From Sulfitobacter sp. EhC04 (GTDB lineage Bacteria > Pseudomonadota > Alphaproteobacteria > Rhodobacterales > Rhodobacteraceae), in assembly GCF_001650875.1 (NCBI RefSeq), contig NZ_LXYI01000008.1:62266-126265 (forward strand): a stretch of DNA of 64,000 bases. Direction: 5' to 3'. The position numbers were made by a program, and so were the translations under genes. The notes below the pieces were generated by a model. That model was not told the DNA's origin, ran no database searches, and worked only from the letters and a program-made list of their open reading frames with translations. Positions 24,533 to 32,446 of the stretch are shown piece by piece. Within the stretch, counting starts at the first letter, position 1. Each line of letters begins with the position of its first letter.

Positions 24533-25495
24533 ATGACGCAATATCTGGATTTTGAGAAACCCCTGGCAGAAATCGAGGGCAAGGCGGAAGAATTGCGCGC
24601 CATGGCGCGTGAAAACAGGGAAATGGACATCACCGCCGAAGCCAAGGCGCTGGATGCCAAGGCAACCAGCCTGCTTGAGGAAATCTATGGCTCACTGACC
24701 CCCTGGCGCAAATGCCAGGTCGCCCGGCACCCCGAGCGCCCGCATTGCGAAAACTACATCGACGCCCTTTTCACCGAATTCACGCCGCTTGCAGGCGATC
24801 GCAACTTTGCCGACGATCTGGCGGTCATGGGCGGCCTTGCACGCTTTGACGGCCGCCCCGTCATGGTAATCGGTCACGAAAAGGGCAACGATACCAAATC
24901 CCGGATCGAGCGGAATTTCGGCATGGCCCGCCCCGAAGGTTATCGCAAGGCGGTGCGCCTGATGGAACTGGCGGGCAAGTTCGGCCTTCCGGTGATCACG
25001 CTGGTGGACACGCCGGGGGCCTATCCCGGCAAGGGGGCCGAGGAACGCGGCCAGTCTGAAGCGATTGCGCGCTCAACCGAGAAATGCTTGCAAATTGGTG
25101 TGCCGCTGGTGAGTGTGATCATCGGCGAGGGGGGATCGGGCGGCGCTGTCGCCTTTGCCACCGCCAACCGCGTCGCGATGCTGGAACATGCGGTCTATTC
25201 CGTGATCACCCCGGAGGGCTGCGCATCGATTCTCTGGAAAGATTCCGAAAAGATGCGTGAGGCCGCAGAGGCCATGCGCCTGACCGCAGATGACCTGCGC
25301 AAGCTGGGGGTCACAGACAGGATCATTTCCGAACCGAGAGGCGGCGCGCACCGCGACGCCCCCGCCGCAATCAAGGCCGTGGGCAGCGCAATCGCGGCCA
25401 TGCTGTCCGAACTCGACGGCAAGGATGCTGCCGCCCTGATCGCCGACCGGCGCAAGAAATACCTGGACATGGGCGCCAAGGGCCTGGCCGCCTGA
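24533..25495 (+). CDS. accA: acetyl-CoA carboxylase carboxyltransferase subunit alpha
   Basis: Alpha subunit (320 aa) of the carboxyltransferase that makes malonyl-CoA, the first step of fatty acid synthesis. Motifs: [20 protein letters not shown] at the start, [40 protein letters not shown] and [17 protein letters not shown]. Length is normal. It stands alone, as accA usually does, with accBC and accD elsewhere. A convergent GNAT gene follows 7 bp later. Confidence 0.96.
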   Translation: MTQYLDFEKPLAEIEGKAEELRAMARENREMDITAEAKALDAKATSLLEEIYGSLTPWRKCQVARHPERPHCENYIDALFTEFTPLAGDRNFADDLAVMGGLARFDGRPVMVIGHEKGNDTKSRIERNFGMARPEGYRKAVRLMELAGKFGLPVITLVDTPGAYPGKGAEERGQSEAIARSTEKCLQIGVPLVSVIIGEGGSGGAVAFATANRVAMLEHAVYSVITPEGCASILWKDSEKMREAAEAMRLTADDLRKLGVTDRIISEPRGGAHRDAPAAIKAVGSAIAAMLSELDGKDAAALIADRRKKYLDMGAKGLAA

Positions 25496-25502
25496 GGCCG
25501 CC

Positions 25503-25949
25503 CTACCACTTGATGCGAAACCGAGGTCCCGGTTGCGGGACCCGGTCGAACCCCATTGCGACATAGGTCTGCTGCGCGGCAAGATTGTCGGGGTCCGTCC
25601 CGACCGCCAGGAACCGGCAACCCCGCTCCCGCGCAACGCCGATGCATGCCGCCACCAGAGCACGCCCAACGCCCTGCCCGCGCATGGTGTCCCGAATGAA
25701 AAGGTGATGCAGGTCCATGCCCCGCACCCCGAACTGCAACTGGGCAATAGGGCAAAGTGCTGCATAACCGGACAGGCCCTTGGCCGCTTCTGCGACGAGG
25801 ATGGTCAACCAGGGATGCGCACCCAGCGCATCGCGGCGCAGATCGTCGAGCGTGAGCATCGCGGTATCGCCGTGGTGCCGGGCAAGGCCGACAACCATGG
25901 CGTGAACCTCGGGCAGGTCCTGTTCTGTTGCTTGTCTGATCTGGGTCAT
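25503..25949 (-). CDS. GNAT-family N-acetyltransferase
   Basis: Acetyltransferase of 148 aa with a clear GNAT core: IRQATEQDLPEVHAMVVGLA at the start, GMDLHHLFIRDTMRGQGVGR (acetyl-CoA loop RGQGVGRAL, about residues 92-100), and AVGTDPDNLAAQQTYVAMGF near the end. I chose the ATG at 25949; the 57-codon upstream extension has no family match and a Pro/Arg-rich composition. It is convergent with accA. The substrate is unknown. Confidence 0.85.
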   Translation of the reverse strand: MTQIRQATEQDLPEVHAMVVGLARHHGDTAMLTLDDLRRDALGAHPWLTILVAEAAKGLSGYAALCPIAQLQFGVRGMDLHHLFIRDTMRGQGVGRALVAACIGVARERGCRFLAVGTDPDNLAAQQTYVAMGFDRVPQPGPRFRIKW

Positions 25950-26248
25950 GATGCTCTCTGGGGTGGGGCCACAGAGAGGCGTCAATCGCCGCGCTGTAGC
26001 GGCTTTGGGAATGGGAAAAGGGCCGCGCTTAATAGGTGCGGCGATCGTAACCCTGGGTCGTGGTGCAGCGGTTTTCCATATGGGCTGATAGCCACCGGAC
26101 AGCTGATGTGTCAACGCCACTTCGCCGAAGATGTGAAGCCGCGTGAATTGTAAATACCGCTGCGCGACACAATATTTATATTAGAGGGCGTCTGTGACCA
26201 CCTCTCGGCCCTGGGCGCCTTCCTGATCACATTGGAAAGGAGCCTATC

Positions 26249-26554
26249 ATGTACAAACGCGTTCTTACCGCCGCCCTGCTCTTTGGGATGGCCTGCACCG
26301 GACCCCCGGCATGGGCCTTGACCTGCGCCCCTCGTGAGGCGCTGGTGGCGCGGCTGACATCGGAATACGCCGAAACGCTGACCGCGCGAGGGTTGCAGAA
26401 TGGCGCGGCCCTGATCGAAGTATGGTCTTCGGCGGAGAAAGGCAGCTTTACCATCCTGCTGACCCGCCCGGACGGAATCAGCTGCGTGATGTCTGCCGGC
26501 ACTCACTGGATGATGGAAAAGCCGACGGTCGCCACGGATGGGGTTGCGGGCTGA
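26249..26554 (+). CDS. small secreted protein of unknown function
   Basis: Protein of 101 aa with a clear signal peptide (MYKRVLTAALLFGMACTGPP, cleavage near AWA-LTC at about residue 25). The mature chain has two Cys residues (LTCAPREALVARLTSEYAET and GISCVMSAGTHW), which could form one disulfide in the periplasm. The phrase QNGAALIEVWSSAEKGSFTI recurs, from memory, in roseobacter hypothetical proteins. AAAGGAG lies before the ATG. It stands alone between two minus-strand genes. Confidence 0.75.
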   Translation: MYKRVLTAALLFGMACTGPPAWALTCAPREALVARLTSEYAETLTARGLQNGAALIEVWSSAEKGSFTILLTRPDGISCVMSAGTHWMMEKPTVATDGVAG

Positions 26555-26602
26555 AGCCCCGGCGGCAAAGGCCGGTTTCTGCGACCTGCCCCAGCTGGAG
26601 GG

Positions 26603-27253
26603 CTATCGCGCCAACATCCGCAGGCCCTGCGTCACGTCCGACCGCACGGCCAATCGCAGACCAGGCTCATCCCCCGCGCGCAATGCGGCGATGATCAGCC
26701 GGTGAAACTGCGGCGGTTCGGTGCGCCGCAACCGCCCATACAGCGCGCGCATCGTCGGCCCCATCTGCAACCAGACCGTTTCGGCCATGGCCAGCATCGC
26801 CGGTGCCTGCGCGCGCAGGTAAAGGGTGCGATGAAACTCAAGGTTCGTGCGGATATAGCTCACCGCGTCCCGCTGCGCGACAGCCTCACCCACCGCGTTG
26901 TTGATGGTCTGTAGCCGTTCGATCAGCGCCAGATGCGCGCGCGGCAGGGCGCGGCTCGCCAGTTCAACCTCGATCAGGGCGCGCAGAGCGGCCAGTTCCT
27001 CGATCCGGTCACTGGACAATTCCGGCGTGGAAATCCGCCCCGAGGTCGACATCGTCAGCGCCCCCTCTGCGGCCAGGCGGCGCACCGCCTCGCGGGCAGG
27101 CGTCATCGACACGCCGTATTCCTTGCCGATGCCACGCAGGGTCAGCGCCTGGCCGGGCGGCAGATCGCCGTGCATGATCCGGCTGCGCATCCGTCGATAG
27201 ACACGGTCATGGGCTGGCGGCGTGGCCTCTGCAGAGCGGGGGTTCAGGTTCAT
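26603..27253 (-). CDS. GntR-family regulator (FCD/FadR type)
   Basis: Regulator of 216 aa. An N-terminal winged helix (HDRVYRRMRSRIMHGDLPPG; SMTPAREAVRRLAAEGALTM) is followed by an all-helical FCD ligand domain (RIEELAALRALIEVELASRA; SYIRTNLEFHRTLYLRAQAP), including the His usually involved in metal/ligand binding (EFHRTLY). The ATG at 27253 fits family starts; the long N-terminal extension upstream does not. Members sense organic acids or amino acids. Its target is not adjacent: the next gene upstream is a YgjP-like protease on the same strand. Confidence 0.88.
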   Translation of the reverse strand: MNLNPRSAEATPPAHDRVYRRMRSRIMHGDLPPGQALTLRGIGKEYGVSMTPAREAVRRLAAEGALTMSTSGRISTPELSSDRIEELAALRALIEVELASRALPRAHLALIERLQTINNAVGEAVAQRDAVSYIRTNLEFHRTLYLRAQAPAMLAMAETVWLQMGPTMRALYGRLRRTEPPQFHRLIIAALRAGDEPGLRLAVRSDVTQGLRMLAR

Positions 27254-27317
27254 GGTTTCGGTGTGATCACAAATTTCCACGCGGTCAAGTGGTTTGAAGG
27301 TGCCACAAGTCTCTGGA

Positions 27318-28004
27318 TCAGAACCGGTAACGGTGCAGGCCGCCACCGTGGGTACGCAACCAACGCCGGGGCGGCTCATAATCGCCGTAAAGCCGGGTGA
27401 CCTCTGCCCAGAAGGCGGGGGAGTGGTTCATCTGCGCCAGATGCGCGACCTCATGTGCGGCGACATAGTTGAGCACTTCGGGCGGTGTCATGATCAACCG
27501 CCAGGAAAACATCAGCCCCCCGTCGCTGGTGCATGACCCCCAGCGGGACCGCGTATCCCGCAGGGTCAGACGGCTGTACCCCAGGCCAAGCTGCGCGGCA
27601 TAGGCATCGCTGGCCTCGGCCAGCCGATCCCGCGCCACCAGCTTGAGATGGCTGGCCAACCGCGCGCCCACGCGATCCTCCGGCCCCGGCACGGCGATGA
27701 TATCTGTCCCGATCTGCACACGTCGCCCCTGCCCCCTGACCACCTTGAGCATCTGACCGGCCACTGGCACCTCGGCCCCCGGCATCACCTGAAGGTCTTC
27801 TCCACGCGCGTCCAGATGTTTGCGAATCCATCCTTCCTTGCTGCGCGCGAAATCCAGCGCCTCCCGCTCTGCCAGCCGTTTCGGCAGCGTCAGCGTGACC
27901 CGTCCGTCAAGCTGCGAAATGCGCAGCGAAATACGCTTTGCCCGTGCGGAACGACGCAGGATCAGGGGAATAGGCGGATCGCCGGACAGGACAGGATCGC
28001 TCAT
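27318..28004 (-). CDS. YgjP-like (DUF45) zinc metalloprotease
   Basis: Protein of 228 aa of the M48-like YgjP/WLM group. The C-terminal catalytic domain has RDTRSRWGSCTSDGGLMFSW and the zinc motif AAHEVAHLAQMNHSPAFWAE (HExxH plus a downstream His). The N-terminal half (LILRRSARAKRISLRISQLD; VTLTLPKRL) is the usual beta-rich DUF45 part. The substrate is unknown. A TTG codon precedes the ATG at 28004, and the ATG is preferred. It is divergent from the FYDLN gene. Confidence 0.88.
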   Translation of the reverse strand: MSDPVLSGDPPIPLILRRSARAKRISLRISQLDGRVTLTLPKRLAEREALDFARSKEGWIRKHLDARGEDLQVMPGAEVPVAGQMLKVVRGQGRRVQIGTDIIAVPGPEDRVGARLASHLKLVARDRLAEASDAYAAQLGLGYSRLTLRDTRSRWGSCTSDGGLMFSWRLIMTPPEVLNYVAAHEVAHLAQMNHSPAFWAEVTRLYGDYEPPRRWLRTHGGGLHRYRF

Positions 28005-28114
28005 CAATCGGACTCAATCAGAACACGGGGCTAAAGCCTTTGACAGTCTCCCCCTCATATGGCACTTGCCCTGAATCATCTACACGCAAACGCAATTTTC
28101 AGAAGGGGTGTTCC

Positions 28115-28441
28115 ATGCCCAACGAAGAATGGGGAACCAAGCGCCTGTGCCCCACAACGGGCAAGCGCTTCTACGACCTCAACAAGGATCCGATCGTCAG
28201 CCCCTACACGGGCGAAGTGCTTGAGATCGACGCATCCAAGTCGCGCATGATCGCAGCCGACGCCGAGGATGCCGAAACAGCCAAGGCCAAGAAGGCCGAA
28301 GTCGAAGACGATGTAATCCTGGACGATGACGATGATGTCGATGTCGACCTGGATGACGATATCCTGGACGATGACGACGACGATGATGACACGGTGCCGC
28401 TGGACGACATCGCGGATGTGGCATCTAACGACGACGACTAA
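28115..28441 (+). CDS. FYDLN-acid domain protein (TIGR02300 family)
   Basis: Alphaproteobacterial protein of 108 aa. The first 40 residues hold the zinc-ribbon-like family core EEWGTKRLCPTTGKRFYDLN (with the single CP) and DPIVSPYTGEVLEID. The rest is an acidic tail that is mostly Asp (for example LDDDDDVDVDLDDDILDDDD). The family is universal in this class but its function is unknown. Start at 28115 follows AGAAGGGG. The gene is followed by tRNA-Ala; the roughly 100 bp between holds nothing else that I see. Confidence 0.92.
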   Translation: MPNEEWGTKRLCPTTGKRFYDLNKDPIVSPYTGEVLEIDASKSRMIAADAEDAETAKAKKAEVEDDVILDDDDDVDVDLDDDILDDDDDDDDTVPLDDIADVASNDDD

Positions 28442-28543
28442 ACCTTTTGCGGCGGCGGGAATGGATTTTCCACTTGATCCCGCCCCCGCTTGCGCCTAAT
28501 CACGCACCACCAAACGGACCGCAAACAAGACGCGGACCTGAAT

Positions 28544-28619
28544 GGGGCATTAGCTCAGCTGGGAGAGCGCCTGCATGGCATGCAGGAGGTCAGCGGTTCG
28601 ATCCCGCTATGCTCCACCA
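28544..28619 (+). tRNA. tRNA-Ala (anticodon GGC)
   Basis: Full cloverleaf of 76 bases with an encoded CCA. Acceptor GGGGCAT pairs with ATGCTCC, including the G3-U70 pair that marks alanine tRNAs. The D-arm is TAGCTCAGCTGGGAGAGC, anticodon stem CCTGC / GCAGG with loop ATGGCAT, and T-arm GCGGTTCGATCCCGC. Confidence 0.97.
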
Positions 28620-28722
28620 TTTCCTTTTTGAAAAAGCACCAGACAGGTCTGCCTTTTGCGGCTGGGGATTTGCCTCTGCCGCGCAGACGGGTGCTGTTTT
28701 TCCTGTCGAATAAGAAGTTGGC

Positions 28723-28995
28723 CCATGCCCGACCATTTCTCGTCGCGACGGTACACCGAGGATTCTGAATTTCGGCAGTTCCGCCCGTGCACTGGACGCC
28801 GCCATTCAGGGCCATGGCGTCGCCATCGTCCCGACCTTCATGATAGAGGCAGAGATCCACGCCGGACACCTCAAGCAGATCTGGCACCCCTCCGCGCCAT
28901 CGGGCGAATTCCTGGTCCTGTTCTGGGCCAGGCACCATGAACGCGACACATCCCTGCGGCAAACGGTATCCTGGGTATCTCGGAATTCGGGTTAG
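28723..28995 (+). pseudogene. remnant of a GcvA-like LysR regulator (C-terminal end)
   Basis: Open frame without a start codon that reads NFGSSARALDAAIQGHGVAI followed by VPTFMIEAEIHAGHLKQIWH and a last part ending RQTVSWVSRNSG before a TAG. This is the last third of a LysR substrate-binding domain of the GcvA type. No N-terminal part is present; the frame begins 100 bp after tRNA-Ala. The 3' side of tRNA genes is a common integration point, so the fragment may be debris from an insertion or deletion there. The remaining DNA of this roughly 500 bp gap shows nothing else. Confidence 0.65.
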
Positions 28996-29114
28996 ATGCA
29001 GCCACGGTCACGGCATCACACCCCGCCAGGTTGCCATTGGCCCCGCCCAAAGACCCAGATTGCACCCTTGCCCCATTCCCAGCTAAAAGGGCCTGTCCCC
29101 GTGCAAGGCACCCG

Positions 29115-30161
29115 ATGAAACCCCTGACCCTCACCTCGCTTGCCGAACTGGCCGACCTGACAGTCGATACCATCATCGACGTGCGCGCCCCTGCGGAATT
29201 TGCCGAAGATCATGTGCCCGGTGCCATCAACCTGCCGGTGCTGAACGACGCGGAACGCGCCGACGTTGGCACAAGGTACAAACACGCCTCGCCTTTCTCT
29301 GCGCGCAAGATCGGTGCGGCGCTGGTGGCACGCAATACAGCGGCACACCTTGACGGTCCGCTTGCAGACAAGGACGGCGGCTGGCAGCCACTGGTCTATT
29401 GCTGGCGCGGCGGGCAACGCTCCGGTGCATTCGCCACCATCCTCGACCAGGTCGGCTGGCGCGTCACGTTGCTGCAAGGCGGCTATCGCAGCTATCGGCG
29501 GCTTGTTGTTGATGCGCTCTACGACAGGCCCCTGCCGCACCGGATCACATTGGTCAGTGGCGGAACCGGCACCGCCAAGACAGAGATGTTGCGCCACCTG
29601 CAGGCGGCAGGCGCGCAAGTGTTGGACCTTGAAGGGCTGGCCCAGCATCGCGGCTCCCTTTTCGGCGCGACAGAGGAGACACAGCCCAGCCAGAAGATGT
29701 TCGAGAGCCGCATCGCCAACGCCCTTGGCCAACTTGACCCCGCCCGCCTGACATGGGTGGAGGCCGAAAGCAGCAAGGTCGGCAACCGGATCATCCCGCC
29801 CGCGCTCTGGGCCGCGATGTGCGCAGCGCAGCGGGTCGAGATCAAGGCCCCCCTGCACGCCCGCGCGACCTACCTTTGCAGCGCATATGCGGACCTGACA
29901 GAAGACCTCGACCGCCTGCACCGCCAGATTGATCACCTGCGGCCCTATCACGCGGCCAAACTGATCGCACATTGGCAAGACCAGGCCGATACCGGCGACT
30001 TTGTTGCACTGGCCCAAGGGCTGGTGCAGGCGCATTACGACCCGCGCTATGAAAAGGCCGCTGCATCCTCTCCTGCGCCGATGCGCCAGCTTGATCTGCC
30101 CGATCTTGAGGCGGCGACGCTGCGCGCGGCGGCAGCCCGGCTGACCGCCGACGTCACGTGA
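29115..30161 (+). CDS. mnmH: tRNA 2-selenouridine synthase MnmH (SelU)
   Basis: Enzyme of 348 aa that replaces the sulfur of 2-thiouridine-34 in tRNAs by selenium, by way of a geranylated intermediate. An N-terminal rhodanese domain carries the catalytic Cys in LVYCWRGGQRSGAF (about residue 97). A P-loop domain follows (LVSGGTGTAKTEMLRHLQAA) with LDLEGLAQHRGSLFGA. Its end overlaps the end of selD by 8 bp on the other strand. Since SelD makes the selenophosphate donor, the pair is a complete selenouridine module. No Sec-incorporation genes (selA, selB) are seen in this window. Confidence 0.93.
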   Translation: MKPLTLTSLAELADLTVDTIIDVRAPAEFAEDHVPGAINLPVLNDAERADVGTRYKHASPFSARKIGAALVARNTAAHLDGPLADKDGGWQPLVYCWRGGQRSGAFATILDQVGWRVTLLQGGYRSYRRLVVDALYDRPLPHRITLVSGGTGTAKTEMLRHLQAAGAQVLDLEGLAQHRGSLFGATEETQPSQKMFESRIANALGQLDPARLTWVEAESSKVGNRIIPPALWAAMCAAQRVEIKAPLHARATYLCSAYADLTEDLDRLHRQIDHLRPYHAAKLIAHWQDQADTGDFVALAQGLVQAHYDPRYEKAAASSPAPMRQLDLPDLEAATLRAAAARLTADVT

Positions 30162-32319
30162 CCCGCAGCGCGCCCCCACCGGGCGACATCCGTCCGATCA
30201 AATGGCCATCGCATCCCTGCGCGGCAAGGGCTATCAGCGTCGCCTCCGCCGCTGCTTCCGGCACGGCTGCCAGCAGCCCCCCGGCGGTCTGCGGATCGAA
30301 CAGCAACGGATCGGCGCGCCCGCTCACCGGCGCATTCGCCCGGTTTGCCGCCATCAGGGATGATGCGACGCCGGCCCCGGACAGGGCCTGCGCGCCCGCA
30401 TAGTAAGGCACCCTGTCGCCCCAGATCTCCACATCCAGACCAGAAGCCGCACCCATCGCCGCAAGATGCCCGGCCAGCCCAAAGCCGGTCACATCCGTCA
30501 TCGCATGGGCCACCCGCGCCAGAACCGTGGCCTCGCGATGCTGGGGCCGCGCCATGACCGCCAGTGCGGCCGCCAGATCGCGGCCATCGGCCAGCCCGGC
30601 CATGTCAGCGGCCAGCAGCACGCCCGACCCGACCGGACGGGTCAGGATCAGCAGATCCCCCGACTGCGCGCCCCCTTGCGTCAGCGGCATGTCGTCCCGC
30701 AGGCCCGTGACGGTGAACCCCAGTGTCAGCTCCGCCCCCATGGTGGTATGGCCCCCGACCAGCTGTGCGCCCACTTCGGCCAACACCTCCTGCGTTGCCT
30801 GCGTGATCTCTGCCAGGGTCCGCGCCTGCATCTGAGCCGACATCTGCGGCAGGATGATCGACGACAACACGGCCTGCGGTGTCGCCCCCATCGCCCAGAC
30901 GTCCCCCAACGCATGCACCGCCGCGATGCGCGCCATCAGATGGGGGTCTTCGATAAAAGCCCGCAGATGGTCGGCGCTGATCACCTGGAACCCCCCGTTG
31001 GGCTGCCGCAGGATCGCGGCATCATCGCCGGGTCCGGTGACGACCTCGTTGCCTCCTTGGCCGATCTGCGCCAACACGCCGCCCAGCACACCGCCATCGA
31101 CCTTGGCACCGCAGCCGCCACAGAGCGGCTTTGCCGCCAGCGCCTCGGCCACGCCCTGCGCCACAGGGCCGCTCACCCTGGGCTGCGGCATCAACGGCAG
31201 CGTGCTTAGCCGGTCCATGAACGCCTTGTCGATCCGGTCCTTCCAGCGCCACATCCAGGGGGCGGAGACTGCCAGCCCGAACTTCTCTGCCAGTGCCGAC
31301 CGGCCTCCAAGCGAAATCAATTTGAGATAATGTTTCTGCGGCCGAAAAGCCCGCCGACGTCCCGCCCCCAGCGCCGAGCGCAGGTTGTCATGTAACACCG
31401 GTGCGGCGCGCACGGCAAAAACCCCGGCCTTGGGCCGCGGGGCATGGACCATCTCGGCACAATCGCCCACGGCAAAGAGCCTGCTGTCACCCAGGACCCC
31501 AAGGTCCGGCCCCACCTTTATGAAACCGTCGCGCTGCGGCAGATCGGTCCCGGCGATCCATTCCTGGGCAAAGGCACCCGCCGCCCCGACGCAAAACCGC
31601 GCCGGCACGCTGCTGCCGTCTTCAAGCACCACGCGCTCTGCTTCGATCCGCGCCACCTGCACGCCGGTCCGCAAGACAACACCCAGCCCGCGCATGGCAG
31701 ACAGCAACTGCCTGCGCGCCCGGTCTCCCACGCGGGATACTTCTGTCCCGGCCTCGATCACCGTCACCTGCGGCCTGGCACCGGCTTCACGCAGGGCATG
31801 GGCCATGGCCATGGACAATTCGCACCCCGCCACACCGCCTCCAATCACAACCACCTCGGGCGCAACCGCACCCGCCGCGACGCGCTCCAGAAAGGCCCGC
31901 CAGCGCGCGGCATAGGCATCCAGCGGCTTGGCCCCGACCGCATGATCGGCAAATCCCGGCACATCCATCTGCGCGGTGATCCCGACATCTATACTGGCCA
32001 CGTCATACCCCACCGGCCCGCGCCCCGCGACACGGACCTGCCGCGCCGTCCGGTCGATCGCGTCAACCCGGCCCAGGATCAGCCGCGCGCCTGCGTGGCG
32101 ACACAACCTGCCCAGGTCGATCTCCAGTTCATCGCGCCCGTAATGCCCCGCCACATGCCCCGGCAACATGCCGGTGTAGGGTGCCGTCGGACCGGGGTTG
32201 ATCACCGTCACCCGCACCCCCGGCAAAGGGTCCATCCCCCAGGCCCGCAACACCAGCGCGTGCGCATGCCCGCCACCCACCAGCACCAGGTCACGGGTCA
32301 GGGGCACCGCGTTCAACAC
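30154..32319 (-). CDS. selD: selenide, water dikinase fused to an NADH-dehydrogenase-like domain
   Basis: Fusion protein of 721 aa. The N-terminal part (about residues 1-375) is a pyridine nucleotide-disulfide oxidoreductase-type domain with GGGHAHALVLRAWG and a second nucleotide motif VVIGGGVAGCELSMAM. The C-terminal part (about residues 390-721) is SelD, with LCGGCGAKVDGGVLG (Cys at the Sec/Cys site) and VTGPGDDAAILRQPNGGF. It makes selenophosphate from selenide and ATP; the fused domain may reduce a selenium compound first, which is inference. A GTG is the likely start (weak ribosome site). Such fusions are known in alphaproteobacteria. Confidence 0.92.
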   Translation of the reverse strand: MLNAVPLTRDLVLVGGGHAHALVLRAWGMDPLPGVRVTVINPGPTAPYTGMLPGHVAGHYGRDELEIDLGRLCRHAGARLILGRVDAIDRTARQVRVAGRGPVGYDVASIDVGITAQMDVPGFADHAVGAKPLDAYAARWRAFLERVAAGAVAPEVVVIGGGVAGCELSMAMAHALREAGARPQVTVIEAGTEVSRVGDRARRQLLSAMRGLGVVLRTGVQVARIEAERVVLEDGSSVPARFCVGAAGAFAQEWIAGTDLPQRDGFIKVGPDLGVLGDSRLFAVGDCAEMVHAPRPKAGVFAVRAAPVLHDNLRSALGAGRRRAFRPQKHYLKLISLGGRSALAEKFGLAVSAPWMWRWKDRIDKAFMDRLSTLPLMPQPRVSGPVAQGVAEALAAKPLCGGCGAKVDGGVLGGVLAQIGQGGNEVVTGPGDDAAILRQPNGGFQVISADHLRAFIEDPHLMARIAAVHALGDVWAMGATPQAVLSSIILPQMSAQMQARTLAEITQATQEVLAEVGAQLVGGHTTMGAELTLGFTVTGLRDDMPLTQGGAQSGDLLILTRPVGSGVLLAADMAGLADGRDLAAALAVMARPQHREATVLARVAHAMTDVTGFGLAGHLAAMGAASGLDVEIWGDRVPYYAGAQALSGAGVASSLMAANRANAPVSGRADPLLFDPQTAGGLLAAVPEAAAEATLIALAAQGCDGHLIGRMSPGGGALRVT

Positions 32320-32330
32320 CCGTCTTGTCT

Positions 32331-32381
32331 TTTCTTTTTGGCCATAAATATTCCCGGGGAGTTTGAGGGGCAGCGCCCCTC
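32331..32381 (+). repeat. T-rich intergenic motif with GC hairpin
   Basis: TTTCTTTTTGGCC, then ATAAATATTCCCGGGG, followed by a hairpin GAGGGGC-AGC-GCCCCTC. The same pattern, more or less complete, is at 21841, 35796 and 56148. It lies before the selD start. Confidence 0.7.
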
Positions 32382-32446
32382 ATCAGCAAAAATGGATCGA
32401 ATGCGGCGCAGCCGCTCCTGTTCCTAACAGCGCATCCTGCCCATCG

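Noticed and set aside
30154-32319. Selenocysteine codon in selD
   Set aside because: The active-site position is an ordinary Cys codon (CGGCGAK), and no TGA interrupts the frame.
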